Shown: positions 25,152 to 34,868, counted from the first letter of the stretch. The stretch is 64,000 nucleotides of DNA from Cyclobacterium sp. 1_MG-2023 (GCF_030546805.1 NZ_JAUOPC010000001.1:1-64000); one strand, 5' to 3'. A program made the numbers and translations. Notes: generated by a model from the sequence alone, not told the origin.

Positions 25152-26156
25152 ATGAATAAATACGAACAAATAGTGGCAGCCATTAAAGCTGCTTCAAATA
25201 TAATTATCACTTCCCATAAATCACCGGACGGTGATTCGGTAGGCAGCTCTTTGGGCTTGCTTTATTTTATTGAAAAATTGGGGAAAAATGCCACAATATG
25301 CCACCCGGATCCTGCTCCCGGGTTTTTGGATTGGTTAGATACTTCAGCATTTTTAACGATGACGGATCAAAGTGAGGCAATTGCTGAGGCTTTGGCTGCC
25401 GCCGACTTGGTTTTCTGTCTGGATTATAACGGAACGAACAGAGTAGGTCATGACATGCAACAGCTATTGGAGGCAGTGACATGTAAGACTATCATGATTG
25501 ATCATCATCTTGATCCGGAGGATTTCCCCACTATTACAATGTCTGAAACAGCTGTTTCTTCTACAGCTGAGTTAATAGTGGAATTAATTGAACAGTCAGG
25601 AAATGGAGCATTACTTGATAAGAAAATTGGAACACCACTTTACTTGGGCATACTGACGGATACAGGAGGCTTCAGGTTTCCTTCTACAGGCCCACGTACC
25701 CATGAAATATTGGGTAAATTATTGGCTTCAGGTGTGGAGCATCATTTGATTCATGAAATGTTGAGTGATAACAATACTGAAAGCCGATTGCGTTTGCAAG
25801 GATATGCAATGAGTGAAAAGCTTGAAATTATGGAAAACCATAGGGTAGCTATTATTTCCTTGACAAAAGAAGAATTGGCAAAGTTTAAGTATCAAAAAGG
25901 AGATACCGATAGCTTAGCAAATCAAGCCTTGTCAATAAAAGGAATGAAAGCAGCTATTGTATTTACTGAAAGAGATGGCATTATGAAAATATCATTTCGT
26001 TCAAAAGGGCAGGAGAATCCGGTTAATGTAATGGCTGCAGAAAATTTTAATGGTGGTGGTCATATGAATGCCTCCGGAGGAATGAGTGAATTATCAGTTT
26101 CTGAAACATTGGATAAAATCAAGCGATTGGTACCACTGTACTTCCCTGCCAATTAA
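25152..26156 (+). CDS. nrnA: DHH-family phosphoesterase, NrnA-like oligoribonuclease/pAp phosphatase
   Basis: The start at 25152 (MNKYEQIVAAIKAASN) gives the usual N-terminus of this family; an upstream ATG would add 12 residues. The DHH domain has HKSPDGDSVGSS (metal-binding DxD), CLDYNGTNRVG and the family motif DHHLDP. The C-terminal DHHA1 domain ends with NGGGHMNASGG, the substrate-binding signature. NrnA proteins degrade nanoRNA and dephosphorylate 3'-phosphoadenosine 5'-phosphate. The length (334 residues) fits. It follows rapA by 43 bp, and a terminator follows. Confidence 0.9.
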   Translation: MNKYEQIVAAIKAASNIIITSHKSPDGDSVGSSLGLLYFIEKLGKNATICHPDPAPGFLDWLDTSAFLTMTDQSEAIAEALAAADLVFCLDYNGTNRVGHDMQQLLEAVTCKTIMIDHHLDPEDFPTITMSETAVSSTAELIVELIEQSGNGALLDKKIGTPLYLGILTDTGGFRFPSTGPRTHEILGKLLASGVEHHLIHEMLSDNNTESRLRLQGYAMSEKLEIMENHRVAIISLTKEELAKFKYQKGDTDSLANQALSIKGMKAAIVFTERDGIMKISFRSKGQENPVNVMAAENFNGGGHMNASGGMSELSVSETLDKIKRLVPLYFPAN

Positions 26157-26170
26157 TCTGTTGACCCTTT

Positions 26171-26210
26171 AAAAAAGCGTCATTTATATCATCAAAGTGA
26201 CGTTTTTTTT
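26171..26210 (+). terminator. Terminator between nrnA and the convergent histidine kinase gene
   Basis: CGTCAttt and aaagTGACG form a stem with one bulge, with A residues before it and TTTTTTTT after it. The A-run and T-run on opposite sides make it able to work in both directions. Confidence 0.8.
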
Positions 26211-26213
26211 CCT

Positions 26214-27308
26214 TTAACTTTGAGGGTGGTTTTTGTTTGGAATTTCAACGGTGAATGTTGTGCCAACGCCAAAGTCAGAATCTATTTTGATAAAGCCTTC
26301 TAGATTTCTTATCGATTTCTGAACCAAAAATAAACCTAATCCTACACCTTCGCTTGATTCTCCGTTTACCTGATAATTGCGATTCATTAGCTTAGGAATT
26401 TCCTCTTTTTTTATTCCTAGCCCATTGTCGGCAACCTGTAATACCCCTTTATTTTCATCGGATTTAAAATGCAAGGCAATAAATTTATTAGATTTTAAGG
26501 GATCTGAATATTTTATGGCATTGCTTACCAAATTGGATAAGATGGATTGAAGCTCAATTTCGTTGGTATAAAAATCCTCGGCTTGTTGAATGTCTAACTT
26601 TAATTCAATTGCATTCTGATTGAGAAGGTGGGGTATTGTCTCCAAATATTTGGTTACCAATTGTTCCATGTTTATGGCTTGTACAATACCTATTGAAGCA
26701 ATATGCTTTAGGGTTTCTTTGACAAAGGATCTTAGGTTTGCACTTCCTTTTTCTATGAGATCCAAATATTCCATTACACTTTCCCTATCATTTTCTGATT
26801 TTGATAAATTGATCAATCCCATTATTGAAGCCAAGGGATTTTGAATGTCATGGACAATTTTCTGTAAAGTTGTTTGCAACCGTTCATTAAGAATTAGGGA
26901 CTGCTTGTAATTTTTTTCAATTTCCAACTCTGCCGTTTTCCTGTTGGTAATATTGATATGCGCCATTAAGGTCAAATCGGGATTTTCCAGAACTTGAGTA
27001 ACCCGTAAAATAAACCATCTTTTTTCTGTGGGAGAATGACAAGGGTATTCCAATTCAAATTTGTCAAGTTCCCTATCAATAACCTGTTGAATACCTGTTT
27101 TTGCATCCATTGCCATTCCGGTTTCCTCTCCTTTAACAGCTTCACAAGTTGATAAATAGTTGTTATTGATTCCTGTACTAGCATCATCTCCTCTGTTTTC
27201 AGAAGAAAAATCACGCCAGGCTTTGTTTGTATAAATGATTTGCCCTTCTTTATTTATAACAGCCATTGATTCGAATACAGAGTCAAGTATATCGAAATTA
27301 TTCACCAT
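26214..27308 (-). CDS. PAS-domain sensor histidine kinase, soluble
   Basis: The 364-residue protein has no membrane segments. Residues 1-125 form a PAS domain (VFESMAVINKEGQIIYTNKAWRDF). A helical linker leads to the HisKA site VHDIQNPLASI with His153. The ATPase domain shows the N box (NLVSNAIKYS), G1 (DNGLGIKK) and G2 (GVGLGLFLVQ). The H-box has Asp after His and then Gln instead of the more common Leu/Arg. No response regulator lies next to it, so it is an orphan kinase. The signal sensed by PAS is unknown. Confidence 0.88.
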   Translation of the reverse strand: MVNNFDILDSVFESMAVINKEGQIIYTNKAWRDFSSENRGDDASTGINNNYLSTCEAVKGEETGMAMDAKTGIQQVIDRELDKFELEYPCHSPTEKRWFILRVTQVLENPDLTLMAHINITNRKTAELEIEKNYKQSLILNERLQTTLQKIVHDIQNPLASIMGLINLSKSENDRESVMEYLDLIEKGSANLRSFVKETLKHIASIGIVQAINMEQLVTKYLETIPHLLNQNAIELKLDIQQAEDFYTNEIELQSILSNLVSNAIKYSDPLKSNKFIALHFKSDENKGVLQVADNGLGIKKEEIPKLMNRNYQVNGESSEGVGLGLFLVQKSIRNLEGFIKIDSDFGVGTTFTVEIPNKNHPQS

Positions 27309-27396
27309 TTTTTCTGCCAGTTAGATAAAAAACCATGCCAAATAAAAGGAGTTTATAAAAACACATTAAAAATTTCGGTATTTTCAATAAGCTTAA

Positions 27397-28467
27397 TCAT
27401 TTAAGTAATTTCTTTTTCACTCCTTCTATAGTCATCTTAACAGGATTAATAAAACCATCCTTATCAAAGGTCATTTTGTCGATACAAGTTTCGCGGTGGT
27501 TTCCGTTTGTAGTATTTAAAGGCCGACGATGATAAACCATATAGTATTCATCCGTATTTGGAATGTTGATTACAGAATGATGGCCTGCTCCGGTAGCGAT
27601 ACTTGGGTCTTGCTGCAGTACTTTGCCTATTCGCTCAAAAGGTCCGAAAGGACTATCACCGATGGCATAGGCAACACTGTAATCAGGCCCTGTCCAATTT
27701 CCTTCGGACCACATAAAGTAATACTTACCCTTTCTTTTAAATACAAAAGGTCCTTCAACATATTGATCAGGGGTTACCTCTTTATATATTTCACCATCAT
27801 CGAAAGGCACTAGACTTAATAAATCATCACTTAATTTGACAATATTGCAATGTCTCCAACCTCCATAATAGATGTAGTGCTTTCCATCATCATCTTTAAA
27901 TACAAACTGGTCTATCGGTTGTGCACCATTGTGGAAGGAATTGATCAAGGGTTTTCCTAGGGCATCCCTAAAAGGTCCTTCCGGATTATCAGCTATGGCA
28001 ACACCAATTCCTCCCATTTCATCATCACTTTGAATATCATTGGCACCAAAAAACAAGTAGTACTTCTCATTGGCTTGAATGATGGAAGGGGCCCAAATGG
28101 AATAAGCTGCCCATGAAACATCTTTTATATCCAATACGCGTGCATGCTTTTCCCAATTGACAAGGTCTTTTGAGGAGAAAGCATCGAGAAAAGTTTGTTT
28201 TAAGTATTGAGGGTTGATGGTGTTTTTCTGGAGTGCCAACTGCTTTTCTGTTAATTCTGAGGTAGGGTTATTCTCCTCAGCATAATCATCAGAGAAAGTA
28301 GGGTAAATCCAATATTCATTGTCAAATATTATACCCTCAGGATCAGCATACCAGCCGGGAAATACGGGATTTCCGGAATAAACGGCATTTTCTTCTTCAT
28401 TTTTATTTGGTTGACAGGAGTAAAGAAGGATAACTATTAAGGGAATGGCAAAGTTTATGGTTTTCAT
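27397..28467 (-). CDS. GH43-family glycoside hydrolase, lipoprotein
   Basis: The 356-residue precursor has lipobox LYSC (Cys18). The five-blade propeller core shows the catalytic triad of family 43: Asp42 in GWYADPEGI (base), Asp186 in QPIDQFVF (pKa modulator) and Glu238 in YVEGPFVFKR (acid). AGHHSVINI near 300 supplies the usual active-site His. Family members act as arabinofuranosidases or beta-xylosidases. It is divergent from a CE15 esterase gene, consistent with joint action on arabinoxylan or pectin side chains. Confidence 0.9.
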   Translation of the reverse strand: MKTINFAIPLIVILLYSCQPNKNEEENAVYSGNPVFPGWYADPEGIIFDNEYWIYPTFSDDYAEENNPTSELTEKQLALQKNTINPQYLKQTFLDAFSSKDLVNWEKHARVLDIKDVSWAAYSIWAPSIIQANEKYYLFFGANDIQSDDEMGGIGVAIADNPEGPFRDALGKPLINSFHNGAQPIDQFVFKDDDGKHYIYYGGWRHCNIVKLSDDLLSLVPFDDGEIYKEVTPDQYVEGPFVFKRKGKYYFMWSEGNWTGPDYSVAYAIGDSPFGPFERIGKVLQQDPSIATGAGHHSVINIPNTDEYYMVYHRRPLNTTNGNHRETCIDKMTFDKDGFINPVKMTIEGVKKKLLK

Positions 28468-28856
28468 TGGGCTTGATTATTTTTGCTGATTCGATGGTGG
28501 AAATTTATTTGTAATAGTGAATATAGGTCAAAAAGATGGTCCTGCAAATTAGGAAAGGTCCTCAACCTAGCCCTTTAAAATATTAAGGATTTGGTTGAAT
28601 GGTAGCTAAAGATTATAGTCCTGAAAATCGTAATAGGCTTTCTTAAGTGATTGTTGATATTACAAAAAAATATTTTCTCGCCTTTATGCTATCCTTCTGA
28701 TTCTGTCTATAGAGGAGAATTTAAAGTTTTTTATGGATTTACCTTTTGTACCTATCCATGAATTGTTTAATATGAAGGTAATTTAAGTATAAATTTTAAA
28801 TGTCAATCAGAAGACATTTTAATTTTTCATGTTACCTAAAATACGATTCTGGTTTT
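28468..28856. other. 389-bp divergent region between GH43 and CE15 genes
   Basis: This is AT-rich sequence without a gene. TACCTTTTG at about 28741-28749 is close to, but one base longer than, the TAnnTTTG box. No operator-like repeat is seen. Confidence 0.4.
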
Positions 28857-30200
28857 ATGTTTGTAAGAAATATTTTGGTAGGTATAATTATAGCTTTGCC
28901 CTTATTCTGCCTTGCCCAATCAAAACCCCTCGATTCATCTGAGGGAATTACAATAAATGGCAAAGTTTGGCCAACAAGTTATGGTAGAAATTGGGAGGAA
29001 GGCAATGTGAAAGCATTTACACTTCCTGATCCGTTGATAAACAACAATGGGAAAAAAATTGTTGACAAAAGATCTTGGCAAGGCGATAGACGAATAGCTA
29101 TCATGCAGGATTTTTCAGAATTGATGTATGGCCATACGCCTGAATTTGATTTTGAACAGAAGGCAGAAGTTATTTCCATTCGCAAGGATGCATTGGATGG
29201 TCTTGCTACGCGTACAATTATAAAGCTTGGCTTTTTTGAGGACCCGACTGCGCCAACAATACAGTTAATGGTATACATTCCCAATTCAGCAAAGGCTCCT
29301 GTTCCGATAGTAATGAAGATGAATTGGTATGGCAACAGTAGTCTGGAAAGGGATATCACTATCCCACATTCTACCAAATGGATGAGGCCTATTCCAGAGA
29401 AGGGCATCCTAGACAACCAAGTAACTGAAGCAACTCGAGGAATCAATGCCTATCGATTTCCAAATTTGAAAGAGTTAATGAAACGTGGTTATGGCCTTGC
29501 TACCTTCTATTATGGGGATGTGGAGCCGGACCATATTGATGGATGGAAAGATGGTATCCGAGGCTATGTAATGAGAAAATCAGGAAACACACAATTGAAA
29601 CCTAATGAATGGGGAGCTTTGGGTGCTTGGGCTTGGGGGATAAGCCGCTCACTTGATTGTTTAGAAAATCTTCCTTCGGTAGATGCAGACAGGGTGGCTT
29701 TAATTGGCCATTCGCGTCATGGCAAAGCTGTGCTTTGGGCAGGGGCGCAAGACCAACGATTTGCAGTAGTCATTTCCAATAATAGTGGTGAAGGTGGAGC
29801 TGCTTTAGCAAGGCGGAATTTTGGAGAAAATATTGCCTACAGTATTGGTCATGCCTCTTGGAGGTATTGTGAGCAATTTAAAAATTTCGTTGATAAGGAA
29901 GACGAACTTCCTTTTGATCAGCACATGTTGCTTGCCATGATTGCACCACGGCCACTTTACGTTGGCAGTGCCACAGAAGATCTTTTGGCGGACCCAAAAG
30001 GAGAGTTTCTTAGTGCGCTGAATGCAGGGCCTGTTTATGAGCTTTTTGGATTTCGTGGCTTGGAATCTACTGAAATGCCTTCACCTGATATTTCAATTGG
30101 CAATCAAATTCGCTACCATATTCGGACCGGAGATCATGACCTTACACGATTTGACTGGAAACAGTACCTCCAATTTTTGGACCTCCATTTTAAGAAATAA
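28857..30200 (+). CDS. CE15-like glucuronoyl esterase, secreted
   Basis: A start at 28857 gives MFVRNILVGIIIALPLFCLAQ, a clear signal peptide; an upstream in-frame ATG at 28800 would place 19 residues before it. The 447-residue protein has the CE15 nucleophile motif GHSRHGK (Ser286), then ISNNSGEGGAA (Glu312, likely acid of bacterial members), and GDHDLT (His427). CE15 enzymes cleave the ester between lignin alcohols and glucuronic acid of xylan; some bacterial forms act on other uronate esters. It is divergent from the GH43 gene. Confidence 0.87.
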   Translation: MFVRNILVGIIIALPLFCLAQSKPLDSSEGITINGKVWPTSYGRNWEEGNVKAFTLPDPLINNNGKKIVDKRSWQGDRRIAIMQDFSELMYGHTPEFDFEQKAEVISIRKDALDGLATRTIIKLGFFEDPTAPTIQLMVYIPNSAKAPVPIVMKMNWYGNSSLERDITIPHSTKWMRPIPEKGILDNQVTEATRGINAYRFPNLKELMKRGYGLATFYYGDVEPDHIDGWKDGIRGYVMRKSGNTQLKPNEWGALGAWAWGISRSLDCLENLPSVDADRVALIGHSRHGKAVLWAGAQDQRFAVVISNNSGEGGAALARRNFGENIAYSIGHASWRYCEQFKNFVDKEDELPFDQHMLLAMIAPRPLYVGSATEDLLADPKGEFLSALNAGPVYELFGFRGLESTEMPSPDISIGNQIRYHIRTGDHDLTRFDWKQYLQFLDLHFKK

Positions 30201-30367
30201 TTAAACTTAATAATTTTGCTGAAAGACTTCTTACTTTGCTGCTCTCACCACTCCTTGGGGAATTAAAAGCTGGATCAAATGACCGTTTTGAACTGGACTT
30301 GGCAAAGGGGGCATAAAGCAACCTGAATACTTTTTTTTCTGAAACTGCTTTTTTAAAAGCAGTTATA

Positions 30368-30396
30368 CCCGGAATTGAAAATTCCGGGTTTCTATA
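30368..30396 (+). terminator. Terminator between CE15 and cupin genes
   Basis: CCCGGAATT and AATTCCGGG form a perfect 9-bp stem with a 3-base loop, followed by TTTCTAT. It lies between two convergent genes and may serve the forward one, about 170 bp after its stop. Confidence 0.75.
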
Positions 30397-30427
30397 TCCT
30401 ATAAATGTTACGTTTTTAGGTTTTTTT

Positions 30428-30967
30428 CTAAACAAAACTAACCCCATGTTTTTGACAAATTTCAGCCACCTTTTTAAATTCCGGTGGTCCTTCCGGTAAA
30501 TCTGCTAATTGCTGAAACATATGTTCGATTCCTGCTGGAAAAGCAGAAGTAATCATTTTGGCTTTATTTGTTCCAACTACTTTCCATGAGTGCGGGATGT
30601 TTTTGGGAGCATACGCTACATCTCCTGCTTTCAAAATTGAGGTATTACCGCCCACCATTATTTCGATTTCACCCTCTATTATCCTGAATATTTCATCTTC
30701 TTTACTGTGAACATGAGGCGGTATTCCTACGCCGGGTTCAACATTGTCTACCCATTCAACAATTTGATTGCCGGTTTCAATACCTACTAATTTGTGGGTT
30801 TGAATATCACCGATTACATTTAAAACTTTCCCTTCTGAAGCTTTAATTACTTTAGATTTTTCATTGGAGCTTTTTTTCAAGCCATTCGAATGAAAAGGCG
30901 AAATTTCCGGCTTCAGGACAAATGCTAACCCCAAGCCTGAAGTCTTAATAAATTTTTTCCTGTCCAT
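30428..30967 (-). CDS. Cupin-domain protein with N-terminal signal
   Basis: The 179-residue protein begins DRKKFIKTSGLGLAFVL, resembling a Tat-like signal with Lys in place of the second Arg. The cupin motif 1 is visible as PPHVHSKEDEIFRIIEGEIE (two His and a Glu as metal ligands) and motif 2 as APKNIPHSWKVVG (His). It belongs with small quercetin-dioxygenase-like cupins. The reaction is unknown. An AraC regulator gene lies 84 bp upstream on the same strand. Confidence 0.8.
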   Translation of the reverse strand: MDRKKFIKTSGLGLAFVLKPEISPFHSNGLKKSSNEKSKVIKASEGKVLNVIGDIQTHKLVGIETGNQIVEWVDNVEPGVGIPPHVHSKEDEIFRIIEGEIEIMVGGNTSILKAGDVAYAPKNIPHSWKVVGTNKAKMITSAFPAGIEHMFQQLADLPEGPPEFKKVAEICQKHGVSFV

Positions 30968-31051
30968 ATTTTAAGTTTTTATGCAAATTATGACAGCAAA
31001 GGATGTTTTACAATGTGAAAAGTACGGTAAAACCTTAGATAATAAGAACAA

Positions 31052-31927
31052 TTACTCCTTTCTTAAGATGGAAGGGTTAATTCCTGTATGGGATTTGAAA
31101 AAATAACTAAAATAATCAGGTGAGGAGAAACCCAAACCAAAACTGATTTCCTTTAAGGTTTTGTTGGAGAATTTTAATTCATGCCGTGACCTCATCAGTA
31201 ATTGTTCTACAATAATACTTTTAGCACTTGTGGAAAGAATTTCTTGGACACACTCATTCAAATATTTTGACGAGATATTTAGATTGTTGGCATAATGACT
31301 TACTTTATGGTATTCGCAAACTTCCTTGTCTACGAGTTTTTTGAAGTTATAGACTATATTGGTTTTGGCATTATAATTTGAAACCACAGATTTGATATTA
31401 CACTGCCCATCACAGTAAACAAAGAATGTATTCAGCAAAGACAATATGGCTTCTTCTTTGTGGTTAAGTTGAGATCCAGAAAGTTCATCAATCATTTCAA
31501 GAATTGACTGTATTCTCTTTTCTATTCCCGGACTTAATTTAAAAAGCGGGATTTCATCTTGATGAAAAAGTCTGACTTTATTGATGTGTAAGTTTTTTAA
31601 TACAGGAGTTTCCAAAACTTCTTTGCTTAAATACATGATAAAACCCGTAGATTCATTATTATTTCTAATTATTTTCCACTGATGAATAGGGTTTAAAAAG
31701 AAAATAGAATTAGAAACATTTTCATAAAGATGGTTGCCAATCTCAATGCATGTAATACCCTCTTTTATCCAACAGACTGCATATGGTCTGTGGCTTTGTT
31801 TTGAGCAAAGCTTGCTATTAATAGGAGCGATTTTTACTGAATTAAGGTCCATAAATTGCGCTAAAATTAGGAAAGGGATAACTTCATTAAATATTGGGGA
31901 GAATTTTAATCTGATGTATTTGTTCAA
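31052..31927 (-). CDS. AraC-family transcriptional regulator
   Basis: The 291-residue protein has an N-terminal cupin-like sensing domain (about 30-125) and a C-terminal AraC DNA-binding domain with two HTHs: VSHYANNLNISSKYLNECVQ and LKEISFGLGFSSPDYFSYFFKSHTGINPS. An ATG at codon 26 (31852) could be the true start and would give 266 residues. Two genes that could be regulated are the downstream cupin and itself. The effector is unknown. Confidence 0.88.
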   Translation of the reverse strand: MNKYIRLKFSPIFNEVIPFLILAQFMDLNSVKIAPINSKLCSKQSHRPYAVCWIKEGITCIEIGNHLYENVSNSIFFLNPIHQWKIIRNNNESTGFIMYLSKEVLETPVLKNLHINKVRLFHQDEIPLFKLSPGIEKRIQSILEMIDELSGSQLNHKEEAILSLLNTFFVYCDGQCNIKSVVSNYNAKTNIVYNFKKLVDKEVCEYHKVSHYANNLNISSKYLNECVQEILSTSAKSIIVEQLLMRSRHELKFSNKTLKEISFGLGFSSPDYFSYFFKSHTGINPSILRKE

Positions 31928-32118
31928 TCATCTTTTATAAGTATTCGGTATAGAATTAATTGGTTATTTAACGAAAACCCATGATCAAGATAAAAATAGT
32001 TGCTTAAGTGTGCAAACACCGAATATCACTGCTGGTATTAATTATGCTTTTTTGAATTTATTTTCTGAAAAATGTAGCTAGGAAAGTTATTTTTTATTTT
32101 TGTGGTTTGCTAAGGATT

Positions 32119-33738
32119 TTAGCCATACAAATTCAATAATTTTTCTAAATCCTCTAATGTATTGGCTTCTTTGGCCGGTTTGTCTTTTCTCCATCTAAAC
32201 ATTCTCGGAAACCGCAAGGCTACACCTGATTTATGGCGGGATGACCTGGCTATTCCTTCAAAGGCTATTTCAAACACCAAATCCGGTTTAACACTTCTTA
32301 CCGGCCCAAATCGATCTATGGTATTTCGTTTTACAAATGCATCTACCTCATTAATTTCTTTGTCTGTTAGGCCTGAATAGGCCTTGGCAAAAGGTACCAG
32401 TTCTTTGCCTTTCCACACTGCAAAAGTGTAATCAGTATATAAGTTGGCCCTTCTTCCGTGTCCTCTCATGGCATATAAAAGTACAGCATCTATGGTCAGT
32501 GGATCGATTTTCCATTTCCACCAATCTCCCTTTTTTCGGCCTACTTTATAAGTGCCGGATTTGTTTTTAAGCATTAGCCCTTCTGCATGATATTTCCGTG
32601 AATCGGCTCTTTCCTTTAATAAATCTTTCCACTCCTTAAATTCTACCAATTCGGAAATAAGCAATTTTTCAGAGGCGGCGTTGTCCACCAGCCTTACCAA
32701 TTCCTGTCGCCTATATTGTAAGGAAGATTCCCTAATATCCTTTCCATTTAGCTCTAATAAATCGTAAGCAATCATTATTACCGGAGCCTTATCTAATATG
32801 CTTTTGCTTACATTTTTACGGCCTATTCGACTTTGCAATACATTGAAACCTAGGGGTTGATTGTCTTGATAAGCAATAATTTCTCCATCAATGACGGTTC
32901 CGTTAGGAAGGACTTCGGTAAGTATTTCAAATTCAGGAAATTTGTCGGTTACCAATTCTTCTCCCCTAGACCATAAAAACAGCTGGTTTTCTCGGATTAT
33001 CAATTGCCCTCTAATTCCATCCCATTTTCTTTCGGCCAGCCACTCATTGGGCTTTCCCAATTCTTCTATCTTGATTTCCAATCCATAGGCGAGGTAAAAT
33101 GGGTAAGGCTGTGATATTTTATCAGCAGGATCTGTTGCAATGATCAATTGATGATAGGAGCTTGTTTCTGCCCTCCAGTTGCCCATCAATCGATGGGATA
33201 GGGTGTTTTCGTCAATACCACTGTGCCGAGCCAATGCTCTTGTCATCAGTTTTTGGGAGACTCCCACCCGCCAACTTCCGGTCATTAGCTTGTTGAAAAT
33301 AAAGCGTTCAGTTTCGTCAAGCTGATTCCAAGCCCAGCGCACTTTTTCTTTTTTTGTTGCCAAAACATCTTCAGATTCGGTGGGATGCTCGTCTTCAAGA
33401 TTTTTTAAATCGATGATAAATTCAATCCATTCACTAAGGCTCTTGTCATGTTTACTTTCAAGGTTTGGGTGCATCAAAGCCATGGTTTCCGCCAAATCAC
33501 CCACAATATGATAAGACTCCTCAAACAACCATGGTGGTACATTTGCAGCTGAGGCAGCCCAAGCTCTTAGTAAGGAAGTTCTTACACTTCTTTTAGGCCT
33601 TCTATGACTAAGAATGGCGATGGTCCAAAGCTTATCTTTATCATTCGCTTTATTAAAATAGTCCACCAAAGCAGCTACCTTTTTTAAGGTTTTGGTAGTT
33701 TGATCAAGCTGGGTAAAAAGTTGGACAAAATCTTTCAT
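32119..33738 (-). CDS. ATP-dependent DNA ligase of the ligase-associated repair module
   Basis: The 539-residue protein has the adenylation motif ERKWDGIRG with Lys238 as the AMP-accepting Lys. Later nucleotidyltransferase motifs follow: VIDGEIIAY (III), EGLMLKN (IV) and WWKWK (V). The N-terminal 200 residues form the helical DNA-binding domain of archaeal/eukaryotic-type ligases, and an OB domain closes the protein. It fits bacterial ligases found with an MBL exonuclease, a DEXH helicase and the PdeM phosphoesterase. Here it overlaps the exonuclease gene by 4 bp (33735-33738), but the helicase and pdeM genes do not follow. Confidence 0.9.
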   Translation of the reverse strand: MKDFVQLFTQLDQTTKTLKKVAALVDYFNKANDKDKLWTIAILSHRRPKRSVRTSLLRAWAASAANVPPWLFEESYHIVGDLAETMALMHPNLESKHDKSLSEWIEFIIDLKNLEDEHPTESEDVLATKKEKVRWAWNQLDETERFIFNKLMTGSWRVGVSQKLMTRALARHSGIDENTLSHRLMGNWRAETSSYHQLIIATDPADKISQPYPFYLAYGLEIKIEELGKPNEWLAERKWDGIRGQLIIRENQLFLWSRGEELVTDKFPEFEILTEVLPNGTVIDGEIIAYQDNQPLGFNVLQSRIGRKNVSKSILDKAPVIMIAYDLLELNGKDIRESSLQYRRQELVRLVDNAASEKLLISELVEFKEWKDLLKERADSRKYHAEGLMLKNKSGTYKVGRKKGDWWKWKIDPLTIDAVLLYAMRGHGRRANLYTDYTFAVWKGKELVPFAKAYSGLTDKEINEVDAFVKRNTIDRFGPVRSVKPDLVFEIAFEGIARSSRHKSGVALRFPRMFRWRKDKPAKEANTLEDLEKLLNLYG

Positions 33739-34751
33739 TCTGCATTATTTTTATCCGTGTTTTCTATTCCTTCGGCCTCAAAGGCTGTTGCCTCAATCTG
33801 TGTTTCTATCCCTTGATCATTTAACCACTTGCTAAATATATTGGTGTATCCATGAGTTACAATCACTTTTTCACAGGCAGTTGCTTTAATGGCTGCATTT
33901 AGCCCATCCCAGTCGGCATGATCTGACAAAACAAATCCTCTATCCAATGATCGTCTTCTTCTTGGCCCTCTCAATTTCATCCAACCGGAAGCATTGCCAA
34001 CTTCGAAAGGTTGGAATTTTTTTTGCCAAGAAGTTCCTAATGCGGAAGGTGGAGCAATTATTAAAGCACCTCTGTACGCAGATTTACTAATTTCAGAATT
34101 TACATAAGTTGTTTGGTTCAGCTTAACGCCCATATTCCGAATGATTTCATTGGTTTTCTCTATGGCGCCATGGGTGAAGATTTTTCCAATAGAAGGATCT
34201 ATTCCTTGAATTAAGCGCTGAGCTTTCCCTAAAGAATATCCGGTAAGAATGGTGACCTTATCTTCTTCTTGGTTTTTTTTCCACCATTTGTTAATGTCGT
34301 CGAATACCTCCTTTTGATTCTGCCACTGAAATACCGGTAAACCAAAGGTACATTCAGTGATGAAGGTATTACACTTTATGGGTTCAAAAGGGCTTGCAAA
34401 CCCATCGTCTTCCAATTTATAATCCCCGGAAGCTACCCAAACTTCGCCCTTGTATTCGACCCGTACTTGAGCAGAACCAATAATATGACCGGCAGGATAG
34501 AAACTAAAGGAAACCCCATGGATGGTTCTTTTTTCCAGGTATTCCATTGATTCAATATGAATATCTGATCCTAAACGGTGTTGGATAATTGGTTTAGATA
34601 AATGGTGACTGAGGTAAAACTTGTTTCCCCAACGTGAGTGGTCGGCATGCGCATGCGTAATGATAGCATAGTCGACCGGCTTCCATGGGTCGATGTATAC
34701 ATTTGCTCTTTCGCAAAAAATTCCTTTTTCTGTAAATTGCAATAAGGCCAT
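33735..34751 (-). CDS. Ligase-associated MBL-fold DNA exonuclease
   Basis: The 338-residue protein is a metallo-beta-lactamase-fold nuclease with HAHADH at residues 33-38 (His33, His35, Asp37, His38), GHIIGSAQV (third His), and SGDYK for the metal-bridging Asp. The later HADWDG and VTHGYT segments complete the beta-CASP-like region. It resembles the exonuclease next to bacterial ATP-dependent ligases, related to SNM1/Artemis nucleases. It heads the two-gene operon with the ligase and overlaps it by 4 bp. It should act on damaged DNA ends before sealing. Confidence 0.88.
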   Translation of the reverse strand: MALLQFTEKGIFCERANVYIDPWKPVDYAIITHAHADHSRWGNKFYLSHHLSKPIIQHRLGSDIHIESMEYLEKRTIHGVSFSFYPAGHIIGSAQVRVEYKGEVWVASGDYKLEDDGFASPFEPIKCNTFITECTFGLPVFQWQNQKEVFDDINKWWKKNQEEDKVTILTGYSLGKAQRLIQGIDPSIGKIFTHGAIEKTNEIIRNMGVKLNQTTYVNSEISKSAYRGALIIAPPSALGTSWQKKFQPFEVGNASGWMKLRGPRRRRSLDRGFVLSDHADWDGLNAAIKATACEKVIVTHGYTNIFSKWLNDQGIETQIEATAFEAEGIENTDKNNAE

Positions 34752-34868
34752 AATTCTATAACTTGTTTCGGTTATTTATGTTCGGTTTTTCCCTGGCCTT
34801 TTGCGGGTTTAATATTAGGTAGTTAGCACGAAGAAATAAAAATTTGATTAATAAAAATAAACCGGTGT

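Noticed and set aside
30190-30447. Reverse-strand ORF of 85 codons after the CE15 gene
   Set aside because: It has no recognisable domain and no signal, and it covers the terminator hairpin between two convergent genes.
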